From NCBI RefSeq assembly GCF_000737325.1, contig NZ_CP011125.1:868001-932000 (forward strand): a stretch of DNA of 64,000 nt, given 5' to 3'. Position 1 is the stretch's first letter. Every line of letters starts with the position of its first letter. Below, piece after piece: positions 1 through 7,904 of this stretch. The notes under the pieces were generated by a model. The model was not told the DNA's origin, did not search any database, and saw only the letters and a program-made list of their open reading frames with translations. Origin of the DNA: Sandaracinus amylolyticus. GTDB lineage: Bacteria > Myxococcota_A > Polyangia > Polyangiales > Sandaracinaceae. The position numbers were made by a program, and so were the translations under genes.

Positions 1-31
1 CGGCGCGTGCCACTGCTCGACGCCGGGCGCG

Positions 32-1864
32 ATGGGCGCGCGCGGAAACGTCGGTCTCGCCATCGCCGGGCTGCTCGGTCTCGCGCTGCTGCTCCGGCGT
101 CGTCGCGGGGTGATCGCGGCGGTCGGCGTGGGCGCGGCGCTCGCGTCGACGACGACCGCGCACGCGCAGTCGCAGGGCTTCACGCTCGACCCGTTTCGCG
201 CCGCGGAGACGCCGAACGACGGGTTCGCGGTGTCGGGCGTGCGGGGGCTCGGTCACCTCGACTTCGGCGCGCGCCTGGTGCTCGACTACGGGCTCGATCC
301 GCTGGTGTTCGAGGAGCGTCTCGGCGACGCGTCGACGCAGACGATCTCGGTGGTCGAGCACCAGCTCGTCGGGAACCTCGCGCTCTCGCTCGGGCTCTTC
401 GATCGCGTCGTGGTGTTCGCGGGGCTGCCCGCGACGTTCGTGAGCGAGGGGCAGGACAGCGCGCTCGGTCTCACCGCGGACGGGACGACGATCGGCGATC
501 CGTACCTCGGCGTGCGCGTGCGGCTCTTCGGTGAGGCGAACGACGTCGCGGCGCTCGCGCTGCAGGTCGCGGGCTCGGCGCCGCTCTCCGAGGTCGCGTC
601 GGAGGGCCAGCGTTTCGCGGGCGAGCGCGGCTTCGTGTTCCTTCCGCGCATCGCGCTCGAGGTGCGCCCGCACGAGCGCGTGCGCTTCGCCGTCAACGTC
701 GGCGCGCGGCTGCGCGAGCCCTCGCGCATCGTGAACCTGGAGGTCTCGCACGAGCTCACGTACGGCGTCGGCGCGACGGTGGTCGCGCTGCCGGGCGTGC
801 TCGATCTCGTCGCGGAGCTCTACGGCTCGACGGGGTTCGAGACGTTCTTCGAGCGCGAGTCGTCGCCGCTCGAGGCGATCGGCGGCGTGCGCGTGCATCC
901 GGTCTGCGGCTTCAACGTCGGTCTCGCGGGCGGCGCGGGGCTCACGCGCGGCTACGGCGCCGCGGCGTTTCGCGGCGTGCTCGAGCTGAGCTACGCGTAC
1001 GAGGCGCGCTGCCGCGAGCAGCCCGCCGCCGCCGAGCCCCTCGCGCCGCCGCCGCCGAGCGACACCGATCACGACGGCCTGCTCGACGACGCCGACCAGT
1101 GCCCGAACGAGCCCGAGGACGCCGACTCGTGGCAGGACGAGGACGGCTGTCCCGATCTCGACAACGACGCGGACGGCGTCCTCGACACGAGCGACGGCGC
1201 ACCGAACGAGCCCGAGGATCGCGACGGCTTCCAGGACGAAGACGGCGTGCCCGAGCTCGACAACGACGCGGACGGCGTCCCCGACGCGAGCGACGGCGCG
1301 CCGAACGAGCCCGAGGATCGCGACGGCTTCCAGGACGCCGACGGCGTGCCCGAGCCCGACAACGATCGCGACACGCTCCTCGACCCCGAGGACGAGTGCC
1401 CGACCGCGCCGGGCCGCGTCGAGGATCGCGGCTGCCCTCGCGCCGTGCGCCTCGACGAGGCGAGCGGGACGATCGTCATCCTCCAGCGCGTCGAGTTCGC
1501 GACGAACCGCGACACGATCCTCGAGCGCAGCTTCCCGATCCTCGAGGAGGTGCGCGCGGTGCTCGACGCGAACCCGCAGCTCCGCCGCGTGCGCATCGAA
1601 GGGCACACCGACGATCGCGGGCGCGACGATCGCAACCTCGATCTCTCGATGCGCCGCGCGGGCAGCGTGATGCGCTGGCTCGTCGAGCACGGCATCGACG
1701 CGACGCGCCTCGAGGGCGCGGGCTGCGGCGAGCTGCACCCGATGGACTCGAACCGCACGCAGGCCGGGCGTCAGCTGAACCGACGCGTCGAGTTCCTGAT
1801 CGTCGATCCGCCTTCGCCGACCGCGCGCGCGGCGCGCGAAGGGTGCGTGTCGGTCACCGACTGA
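32..1864 (+). CDS. OmpA-family outer-membrane protein with thrombospondin type 3 repeats
   Basis: Probably anchors the outer membrane to peptidoglycan. From the ATG, a hydrophobic stretch (residues 9-21) is followed by RRRR (22-25) and a second hydrophobic stretch ending in a signal peptidase I-like site, AHA|Q at 45/46. Residues 60-325 look like a beta-barrel. Residues 343-470 hold Asp-rich DxDxDG calcium-binding TSP3 repeats (DNDADGVLD, DNDADGVPD). Residues 488-600 are an OmpA C-terminal domain with EGHTDDRG and NLDLSMRRA, the region that binds diaminopimelate in the family. The start is uncertain: the frame is open to the left edge with no stop, and the upstream codons read as part of a MYXO-CTERM-like motif, so the protein may be longer. 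A GTG at 110 would leave a signal peptide without basic residues. It converges on the next gene with 8 bp between stops. Confidence 0.88.
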   Translation: MGARGNVGLAIAGLLGLALLLRRRRGVIAAVGVGAALASTTTAHAQSQGFTLDPFRAAETPNDGFAVSGVRGLGHLDFGARLVLDYGLDPLVFEERLGDASTQTISVVEHQLVGNLALSLGLFDRVVVFAGLPATFVSEGQDSALGLTADGTTIGDPYLGVRVRLFGEANDVAALALQVAGSAPLSEVASEGQRFAGERGFVFLPRIALEVRPHERVRFAVNVGARLREPSRIVNLEVSHELTYGVGATVVALPGVLDLVAELYGSTGFETFFERESSPLEAIGGVRVHPVCGFNVGLAGGAGLTRGYGAAAFRGVLELSYAYEARCREQPAAAEPLAPPPPSDTDHDGLLDDADQCPNEPEDADSWQDEDGCPDLDNDADGVLDTSDGAPNEPEDRDGFQDEDGVPELDNDADGVPDASDGAPNEPEDRDGFQDADGVPEPDNDRDTLLDPEDECPTAPGRVEDRGCPRAVRLDEASGTIVILQRVEFATNRDTILERSFPILEEVRAVLDANPQLRRVRIEGHTDDRGRDDRNLDLSMRRAGSVMRWLVEHGIDATRLEGAGCGELHPMDSNRTQAGRQLNRRVEFLIVDPPSPTARAAREGCVSVTD

Positions 1865-1872
1865 GGCGCCGC

Positions 1873-2508
1873 TCAGAACACCCAGCCGACGCCGAGCATC
1901 AGCCGCCCTGCGGGGAAGTGCTCGCTCTCGGCGTCGCTGGGCGGATCGGTGCGCACCCATCGGCCGCGCGCGCGTGACTGCACCGCGACCTGCAGCAGGA
2001 GCTCGAGCCGCTCTTCGTCGGTGAGCCGCAGCGCGGCCTCGACGAGCCCACCGCCGTACGACGTCATGCGGCCGACGCTCGCGATCCCTTCGAAGCCGAG
2101 CTCGGCGCCGACGCGCAGCGCGAGGAACGGGACGAGCACGAGCCCGACGATCAAGCGCACGCCGCCGGTGACGAACCCGGTGCCGCTGCGCTCGACGACC
2201 TCTCCATCGGCGCGCGTCAGGCGCTGGTCGTCGTAGGTCTGTCCCGCGCCGACGAGCAGCGCGCGCAGGTGGGCTTCCTGCGCGAGCCGCACGTCCGCGC
2301 CGACCGCGAGCTCGCCGCCCGCGAAGAACGACGTGTCCTCCGGCTCGGCGAGCAGCTGACCGATCGCGCCCGCCTGCAGGACGAGGTGCACCGTCCCCGC
2401 CGGGCTCCATCGCGACGCGGGTGGGCGCTCGTGCTCCTGCGCGGCGGCGGGCGCGCACAGGCCGAGCGCGACGATCAGCGGAGCGAGGGCGCGAATGGAT
2501 GTGCGCAC
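1873..2508 (-). CDS. secreted or outer-membrane protein of unknown function
   Basis: I do not recognise a named family. The GTG at 2508 is chosen because it gives a textbook signal peptide (basic RTSIR, hydrophobic LAPLIVALGLC, then PAAA|Q). The longer open frame, to 2583, adds 25 Arg-rich residues in front of it. The mature part of about 185 residues alternates Gly-rich and hydrophobic segments and ends in an aromatic residue (GVGWVF), which fits a small outer-membrane beta-barrel. It is divergent from the barrel gene starting at 2613, with about 100 bp between them for both promoters. Confidence 0.68.
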   Translation of the reverse strand: MRTSIRALAPLIVALGLCAPAAAQEHERPPASRWSPAGTVHLVLQAGAIGQLLAEPEDTSFFAGGELAVGADVRLAQEAHLRALLVGAGQTYDDQRLTRADGEVVERSGTGFVTGGVRLIVGLVLVPFLALRVGAELGFEGIASVGRMTSYGGGLVEAALRLTDEERLELLLQVAVQSRARGRWVRTDPPSDAESEHFPAGRLMLGVGWVF

Positions 2509-2612
2509 GGCCGCGATTCTGGTCGAAAACCGGGATCGGAGCGCGTGCGTTTTTTCGTGAACGGTCGCGCGAGGAGCGGGCACGCAGGGTCGAACCCCCG
2601 CTGGAGCCGCCC

Positions 2613-3371
2613 GTGACCCGCCATCTCTCGCTCTTCGTCTCCGCCCTCGTGCTCGCGCTCGCCGTGACGCCGCGCGCGCTCGCTCAGGACGTCGTGATCA
2701 TCGTGCCCGCCGAGCCCACGCCGCCAGCGAGCGAGCCGATCGCGCCCGCGCCGGTGGTCGTCGAGGCCGCACCGCCGGTCGAGCCGACGCTCGTCGTCGA
2801 GCCCGCGCCGGTCGTCGAGGCCGCGCCGGTCGTCGAGGCCGCGCCGGTCGTCGAGGCCGCGCCGGAGCCCGAGCCGGACGTCTTCGCGCCGGGCTTCTTC
2901 TCGATCGGGCTCTCCGGTCTCGTCGGTCTGCGCGACGCGCCGCACCACGAGATCGCGCCCACGTGGACCGCCGGTCTCGACCTCGGCTTCCGCGTCCTGC
3001 CCTGGCTCTCGGTGAGCGCACGTCGCGTCGGCTATTCGCACGCGTCCACGCTCGTCGGTGATCGCCACGCGATCAGCGTCTCGCCCGCGCTCGAGCTCAC
3101 GATGCCGCTCTGGGAGCGCGTCCAGCCGTATGCGCAGGTCGGCGCCGGCGTGCAGGCGCGCTTCGGCGGCTCGCAGGGCCGCACCGTCGGGTTCGCGCCG
3201 TTCATCGGAGGCGGCGTCCGCTTCTTCGTCGCCGAGATCTTCAGCATCGCGGTCGAGTCCGCGATGCACGTGCCGGTGACCGAGGACGGCTTCCTCTTCG
3301 GAAACGAGGTCCTCCCGCAGGGCGCCGTCGTCCTGCAGGGCGGTCTCGCCTTCGCCTTCCACATCGACTGA
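2613..3371 (+). CDS. outer-membrane beta-barrel protein with Pro/Val/Glu linker
   Basis: The GTG at 2613 starts a clean signal peptide (VTRHLSLF, hydrophobic core, PRALA|Q). Residues 30-85 are a low-complexity linker with repeated PVVEAA units. The remaining 165 residues or so form amphipathic strands ending in LAFAFHID, typical of a barrel. The C-terminal half aligns by eye with that of the protein at 5700-6857: both have a GFAPFI/GVAPMI segment, an E(I/F)SI(A/G)(V/I)E(S/T)A segment, LPQGAV near the end and a final FHI(D/S). The two are paralogues flanking the ECF sigma unit. The gene precedes the DUF4097-like lipoprotein by 22 bp and probably heads the operon. The 64 Arg-rich residues of open frame upstream are not a believable N-terminus. 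Confidence 0.75.
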   Translation: MTRHLSLFVSALVLALAVTPRALAQDVVIIVPAEPTPPASEPIAPAPVVVEAAPPVEPTLVVEPAPVVEAAPVVEAAPVVEAAPEPEPDVFAPGFFSIGLSGLVGLRDAPHHEIAPTWTAGLDLGFRVLPWLSVSARRVGYSHASTLVGDRHAISVSPALELTMPLWERVQPYAQVGAGVQARFGGSQGRTVGFAPFIGGGVRFFVAEIFSIAVESAMHVPVTEDGFLFGNEVLPQGAVVLQGGLAFAFHID

Positions 3372-3393
3372 TCCACGCTTCGCAGGAGCTCTC

Positions 3394-4317
3394 ATGCGCG
3401 CCCTCATCCGTACGTCTCTCGTCCTCGCGCTCGCCACCGGCTGCACCTTCAACGCCGAGCCGTTCACCCGCGCGGTGCCCGCCGAGCACGACGCGGCCAT
3501 CACCAAGCTCCGCGTCGACATCGACGGCCTCGGCTCGACGTTCGACGGAGGCGATCTCGTGATTCGCGGTGCCGATCGGCCCGGCGCCTCCGCGGAGGTC
3601 ACGATCTCGGGCCTCGTCGGGGTCGGCGACGATCCCGATCAGATCGCGAGCGACATGGAGGTCGCGCTGCAGGACGGCGGCGACTCGGTGGTCGAGCTCC
3701 GGCTCGCGTATCGAGGCCCCGCCGCCGAGTCCGTCTGGGTCGACTCCGTCGCGATCGAGCAACAGATCGGCACGGAGCTCGACGTGTCCGCGGGCTCCGC
3801 GACCGTCGACGCCGCGGGCCTCGACGCGCCCTTCGTGAACATCCACACCGGCTCGGGCTCGATCCGGCTGCGCGACGCGGACGAGGTGATCCTGCAGGCG
3901 GGCTCGGGCTCGATCGACGTCGTCGCGGGCAGCGGCACGCTGATGGCCGACTCGGGCTCGATCACGATGGCGATGAGCGGGCCGGTGCTCGCCGACACCG
4001 ACTCGGGCTCGATCGATGGATCGTTCGGAGGCCACGGCGAGCTCTCGGCGGACTCGGGCTCGCTCGAGCTCGAGCTCACGACGCCGCTCGACGGCGACGT
4101 GATCCTCGGCACCGACTCGGGCTCGATCACGCTGGTGATCCCCCGAGGTGCGGGGATGAGCCTCGACCTCGATGCAGGGAGCGGCAGCGTGACGGTGCGC
4201 GCCGGTGGTGTGTCGGAGTCCGGCGAGAGCTTCAGCGGCGCCATCAACGGCGGCGGTGAATTCCGGGTGCGCGCGCGTGCGGGCAGCGGCTCGATCACGG
4301 TGCGCGAAGCGGACTGA
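3394..4317 (+). CDS. DUF4097-like lipoprotein with Gly-Ser beta repeats
   Basis: A lipobox LATGC (Cys17) after a short basic, hydrophobic N-terminus marks a lipoprotein. From about residue 110 the protein repeats short units of the type AGSGSI or DSGSI every 8-20 residues, the pattern of DUF4097/putative-adhesin beta-solenoids. Family members often sit beside sigma/anti-sigma pairs; here the ECF sigma factor starts 28 bp downstream, so a sensing or envelope role is inferred. The substrate is unknown. The repetition is at protein level with variable codons, so it is not a recent DNA expansion. Confidence 0.78.
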   Translation: MRALIRTSLVLALATGCTFNAEPFTRAVPAEHDAAITKLRVDIDGLGSTFDGGDLVIRGADRPGASAEVTISGLVGVGDDPDQIASDMEVALQDGGDSVVELRLAYRGPAAESVWVDSVAIEQQIGTELDVSAGSATVDAAGLDAPFVNIHTGSGSIRLRDADEVILQAGSGSIDVVAGSGTLMADSGSITMAMSGPVLADTDSGSIDGSFGGHGELSADSGSLELELTTPLDGDVILGTDSGSITLVIPRGAGMSLDLDAGSGSVTVRAGGVSESGESFSGAINGGGEFRVRARAGSGSITVREAD

Positions 4318-4333
4318 TCGAGCGACGGACGAC

Positions 4334-4338
4334 AGGAG
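4334..4338 (+). promoter_or_regulatory. ribosome binding site deciding a TTG start
   Basis: AGGAG lies 7 bases before a TTG at 4346. The frame has no ATG or GTG start in a plausible place near the sigma factor domain, and the open frame further upstream (to 4205) lies inside the lipoprotein gene. This site therefore favours TTG as the start of the ECF sigma factor. Confidence 0.6.
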
Positions 4339-4345
4339 ACGCGTC

Positions 4346-4990
4346 TTGCTGTTCTCGGCAGCCACCGCCATAACCGCCGCCGTGCTCGGACGAACCGCGC
4401 ACCAGGTTCCCGCGTCGAGCGAGCAGGCGCTCGTCGATCGGCTGAAGCGCGGGGACGCCGCCGCGCTCGGTGAGGCCTACGATCGCCATCACGAGGCCGT
4501 GCGCGCGTTCGCGCGCCGCCTCCTCGGCAACGAGGCCGCCGCCGAGGATCTCGTGCACGACGTGTTCGTCGCGCTGCCCGATCTGGTGCGTCGCTTCGAA
4601 GGTCGCTCGAGCCTGCGCACGTACATCGTGTCGATCGCGTGCAACCACGCGCGGCACGCGAAGCGCGCGACGGCACGCAGGCTCGGCGCGCTCGAGCGGC
4701 TCCACGCGGAGCCGCGCGACAGCACGCCGGATCTCGAGGCGGCGGAGGAGCGGAGGCAGCTCGCGGAGACGATGCGCCGGCTGCTCGATGCGCTCCCGAT
4801 GGAGCAGCGGGTCGCGGTGGTGCTCTGCGTCGTCGAGGAGCGCACGTCGGTGGAGGCGTCGGAGATCATGGGCGTGCCCGAGGCGACGGTGCGCACGCGT
4901 CTCTTCCATGCGCGCCGCAAGATGCGCGAGATGCTCGAGTCGGAGGCCCGCACCGAGGCGCGGGCGGCAGGGATCGAGGTGCGCCGATGA
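4346..4990 (+). CDS. ECF-type RNA polymerase sigma factor
   Basis: About 214 residues. The region 2 signature includes EDLVHDVFVALPDLVRRFEGRS, preceded by AYDRHHEAVRAFARRLLG, and region 4 has the helix-turn-helix ASEIMGVPEATVRTRLFHAR, so this is a sigma-70 family member of extracytoplasmic type. The start is a TTG with AGGAG 7 bases upstream. The stop overlaps the ATG of the next gene (ATGA at 4987-4990), so the two are translationally coupled, as expected for a sigma factor and its regulator. It probably controls the surrounding envelope genes, which is inferred from position only. Confidence 0.9.
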   Translation: MLFSAATAITAAVLGRTAHQVPASSEQALVDRLKRGDAAALGEAYDRHHEAVRAFARRLLGNEAAAEDLVHDVFVALPDLVRRFEGRSSLRTYIVSIACNHARHAKRATARRLGALERLHAEPRDSTPDLEAAEERRQLAETMRRLLDALPMEQRVAVVLCVVEERTSVEASEIMGVPEATVRTRLFHARRKMREMLESEARTEARAAGIEVRR

Positions 4991-5703
4991 ACGACGACGA
5001 ATTCGACGCGATGCTGTCGCGCGCCGGGCGCGCGATGCGCGAAGAGGTCGGCGGAGAGTCGGATCAGGCCGCGCGCACCCGCGCGAAGATCCTGGCGAGC
5101 CGGCGCGCGAGCACGCAGCGGACGATGTTCGCGATGGCCGCGGCGGCGGTGCTCGCGCTGGGCCTCGGCGTGCCGACGGTGTGGGCGTGGTCGACCGGTC
5201 GCCTCGACGCGTGGCTCGGTGAGGACGAGCCGGCGCCGAGCACGACCGAGGTCGCGCCGCCGCCGGTGCGTGAGGTCGCGCCGCGCGAGGTGATCGAGGT
5301 CGCGGAGCCCGAGCCCGAGATCGTCGCGCCGATCGAGCCGATGCCCGAGCCGGTCGTCGTCGAGCAGCGCGAGCGCGCGCCGGAGATCGAAGACGACGAG
5401 GACGACGACGACGGTCGCATGCGGGGCGTCGATCCCGCGGAGCGTCGTGCGTATCGCGAGGCCCACGCGCTTCACTTCGACGCGCGTGATCCCGCGGGCG
5501 CGCTCACGGCGTGGGAGCGCTATCTCGATGCGTATCCCTCGGGGCGATTCGCGCTCGAGGCGCGCTACAACCGCGCGCTCTGTCTGGTGCGCCTCGGTCG
5601 CGACGGCGAAGCGCGCGACGCGCTCGTGCCGTTCGCGGCGGGCGAGCACGGGACGTATCGACAGCGCGAGGCCGCGGAGCTCGTCGAGGCGCTGGGCGAA
5701 TGA
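4987..5703 (+). CDS. probable anti-sigma factor with TPR-like C-terminal domain
   Basis: A 238-residue single-pass membrane protein. A charged cytoplasmic N-terminus (1-45) is followed by one membrane segment (about 46-68), a Pro/Glu/Val linker (77-140) with an acidic EDDEDDDD run, and a helical region (150-238) with AWERYLDAYPSGRFALEARYN, typical of TPR/YbgF-like repeats. It lacks the HxxxCxxC zinc motif of classical ZAS anti-sigma factors. The role is inferred from coupling to the sigma gene (ATGA overlap) and topology. It also overlaps the next gene by ATGA at 5700-5703. A periplasmic TPR domain could bind a partner protein as the sensing step. Confidence 0.75.
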   Translation: MNDDEFDAMLSRAGRAMREEVGGESDQAARTRAKILASRRASTQRTMFAMAAAAVLALGLGVPTVWAWSTGRLDAWLGEDEPAPSTTEVAPPPVREVAPREVIEVAEPEPEIVAPIEPMPEPVVVEQRERAPEIEDDEDDDDGRMRGVDPAERRAYREAHALHFDARDPAGALTAWERYLDAYPSGRFALEARYNRALCLVRLGRDGEARDALVPFAAGEHGTYRQREAAELVEALGE

Positions 5704-6857
5704 GCGCGCGAGAGATCGTGATGGGCGCGGCGATCGCGATGATCGCCGCGCTGGGCTGGTGCGCTGCGGCGAGCGCGCAGGAGGTCGGCGCGATCGAGCT
5801 CGTCACGCGCGGGCTCGATGCGCGCAGCGTCGAGGTCGAGCGCGTGCGGCGCGCGCTCGCGGAGGAGCTGCACACGGACGTGCGGGTGCGCGCCGTGGCG
5901 CGCCGCCGTCGCGAGGGCACGACGATCATCGCGCTGCGATCGACGGGGCGCGGTGAGATCGCGGTCGAGCACGAGCGCGCCGACGGGACGCGGCTGACGC
6001 GCGCGATCGTGCTGCCCGAGGACGCCGAGGAGCGCGTCGCGAGCGTGGTGATCGTGATCGCGAACCTCGTGCGCGACGAAGCGAGCGAGCTGCTCGCGAT
6101 GCTGCGCGCGCGGCGCGTGCCGGCCGAGCCCGAGGCCACCACCGAGACGCCGCCCGAGCCCGAGGCCCAGACCGAGACCGAGATCGTCGCGGAGACCGAG
6201 ATCGTCGCGGACAGCGAGAGCGTCGCGCCGGCCGAGGCCGAGGCGGCGCAGATCGAGCCGGCCGAGCCCGAGGTCGTCGCCGAGACGACGCACGTCGAGC
6301 CCGGAGTTCGCATCCGCAGCTCGAGCGCGACCACCGAGGCCCACGCCACGACGACGCCGGTCGTCGCGACTCGCAGCGTGTCGCGCGAGCCGTTCATGCG
6401 GATCGGGCTCGAGACGCTGATGGGCAGCGTTCAGCGCGTCGACGGGTACGATTTCACGATGCTCGGCGGCCTCCACGTCGCGTTCATGCCCTCGGAATTC
6501 CTCGCGTTCGGGCTGCGCGACATCGGCGGCGGCACGGTCGGCGCGAACGACCGCATCCACAACGAGCTCACGCCGTTCGTCGAGCTCGCGTGGCGCCCGA
6601 TGTTCGAGCTCGCGCTCTACGGCCAGCTCGGCGCCGAGATCCAGATGCAGGTGCTCGGCGGGCGCGGCGCAGCGGTCGGTGTCGCACCGATGATCGTCGT
6701 CGGATCGCGCTTCCACGTGGCGCGTGAATTCTCGATCGGCATCGAGACCGCGCTCCACGGCGTGGTGACCGACACGCTCCTCACGCACTTCCACGGGCTG
6801 CCGCAGGGCGCGGTGCTGTGGACCGCCGGTCTCTCGCTGCTCTTCCACATCTCCTGA
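5700..6857 (+). CDS. outer-membrane barrel protein, paralogue of the 2613 gene
   Basis: The ATG at 5700 overlaps the preceding stop and gives a signal peptide ending CAAASA|Q. Residues 28-130 form a small mixed domain with an ERVASVVIVIANLVRDE helix. Residues 140-220 are an acidic linker rich in Glu, Pro, Thr and Ala. The last 160 residues form a barrel that matches the end of the 2613-3371 product (GVAPMI, LPQGAV, FHIS). Shared ancestry and the common operon suggest both barrels belong to one sigma-controlled envelope system. Exact function is unknown. Confidence 0.78.
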   Translation: MSAREIVMGAAIAMIAALGWCAAASAQEVGAIELVTRGLDARSVEVERVRRALAEELHTDVRVRAVARRRREGTTIIALRSTGRGEIAVEHERADGTRLTRAIVLPEDAEERVASVVIVIANLVRDEASELLAMLRARRVPAEPEATTETPPEPEAQTETEIVAETEIVADSESVAPAEAEAAQIEPAEPEVVAETTHVEPGVRIRSSSATTEAHATTTPVVATRSVSREPFMRIGLETLMGSVQRVDGYDFTMLGGLHVAFMPSEFLAFGLRDIGGGTVGANDRIHNELTPFVELAWRPMFELALYGQLGAEIQMQVLGGRGAAVGVAPMIVVGSRFHVAREFSIGIETALHGVVTDTLLTHFHGLPQGAVLWTAGLSLLFHIS

Positions 6858-6929
6858 CGTCGGAGATGATCGGCGCGTGCGAAACGTCGATCGCGCTCGG
6901 CGCGATCCGCGTGTAGCATCGCGGCCCTC

Positions 6930-7904
6930 GTGAGCACTCCGAGACCGCCGCGGGCCATCGTGCTGCTGGGCGCGCAGCGATTCGATCCGACGCTCGGCGC
7001 AGCCGCCGCCGAGCTCGGCCTCGATGGCCCCATCGCGACCATCACCGCCGGCTGGCAAGAGCGCGAAGGCGAGGACTCGGACCTCCACGAGCACCTCGGC
7101 AAACGCACGATCAACCTGCGCCTGCACCGCCGCGCCGACGAGGCGTTCCGGGCCGACCCCGAGCTCCACGCCGCGCACCGCAAGAAGCAAGAGCGGCTGC
7201 GTCACAAGCAGGACTTCTATCGCATCCGCCTCGAGCACGAGCTCGACGCGAACCACGTGATCCGCCAGCGCAAAGCGCCGCCCGAGATCCTCGCGGAAGA
7301 AGAGGCCGCGTCGATCGGCGCGATCCGTCTCCTCGACGAGTACCACCTCGGACAGTGCGCGAAGGTGGAGTCGGAGTTCGACGCGGCGTGGCGGCCGTTC
7401 GAGCGCGACTCCATCGCTCGTCATCGCCACGAGATCGCCGAGATCCTCCGCGACACCGTCGCGATCGCGATCGCGGGCGGGCACGTCGCGACGCTGCTGA
7501 ATCGACTGCGGCTCTTCGGGATCGCCGAGCTGATCGACGGGCAAGTGGTGCTCGCGTGGGCCGCGGGCGCGATGGCGATCTCCGATCGCGTCGTGCTCTT
7601 CCACGACTCGCCGCCGCAGGGCCCCGGCGCGTCGGAGGTGCTCGATCGCGGGCTCGCGCTCTGCTCCGGCGTGGTCCCGCTGCCGCACCCCGAGACGCGC
7701 CTGCGGCTCGACGACGCCGAGCGCGTCGCGCTGATGGCCCGCCGGTTCGCGCCCGCGCGATGCCTCGCGATGCCTGCCGGCGCGCGCATCACGTATCGCG
7801 ACGGTCGATTCGGCTCGCCGCATCGCGTGCTGCGCCTCTCGATCGACGGCACGCGCGCGCCGGTGCAGCCCACCGACGATCTCCTTCCCGAGGAATGGGC
7901 ATGA
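6930..7904 (+). CDS. S51 peptidase / type 1 glutamine amidotransferase-like protein, nucleophile missing
   Basis: About 324 residues from a GTG start. The segment GGHVATLLNRLRLFG followed by VVLAWAAGAMAISD resembles the GG..L...L...G and GxSAGA motifs of cyanophycinase-like S51 peptidases, but the nucleophile Ser is replaced by Ala (AWAAGA). That suggests a non-catalytic or altered role. The middle (60-130) is an Arg/His/Glu-rich helical stretch. There is no signal peptide, so it is cytoplasmic. Its stop overlaps the start of the esterase gene (ATGA at 7901-7904), tying the two together. The family assignment rests on short motifs. Confidence 0.65.
   Translation: MSTPRPPRAIVLLGAQRFDPTLGAAAAELGLDGPIATITAGWQEREGEDSDLHEHLGKRTINLRLHRRADEAFRADPELHAAHRKKQERLRHKQDFYRIRLEHELDANHVIRQRKAPPEILAEEEAASIGAIRLLDEYHLGQCAKVESEFDAAWRPFERDSIARHRHEIAEILRDTVAIAIAGGHVATLLNRLRLFGIAELIDGQVVLAWAAGAMAISDRVVLFHDSPPQGPGASEVLDRGLALCSGVVPLPHPETRLRLDDAERVALMARRFAPARCLAMPAGARITYRDGRFGSPHRVLRLSIDGTRAPVQPTDDLLPEEWA

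Noticed and set aside
2421-2612. Longer N-terminus of the first barrel protein
   Set aside because: Arg-rich, and the signal peptide begins at the GTG at 2613.
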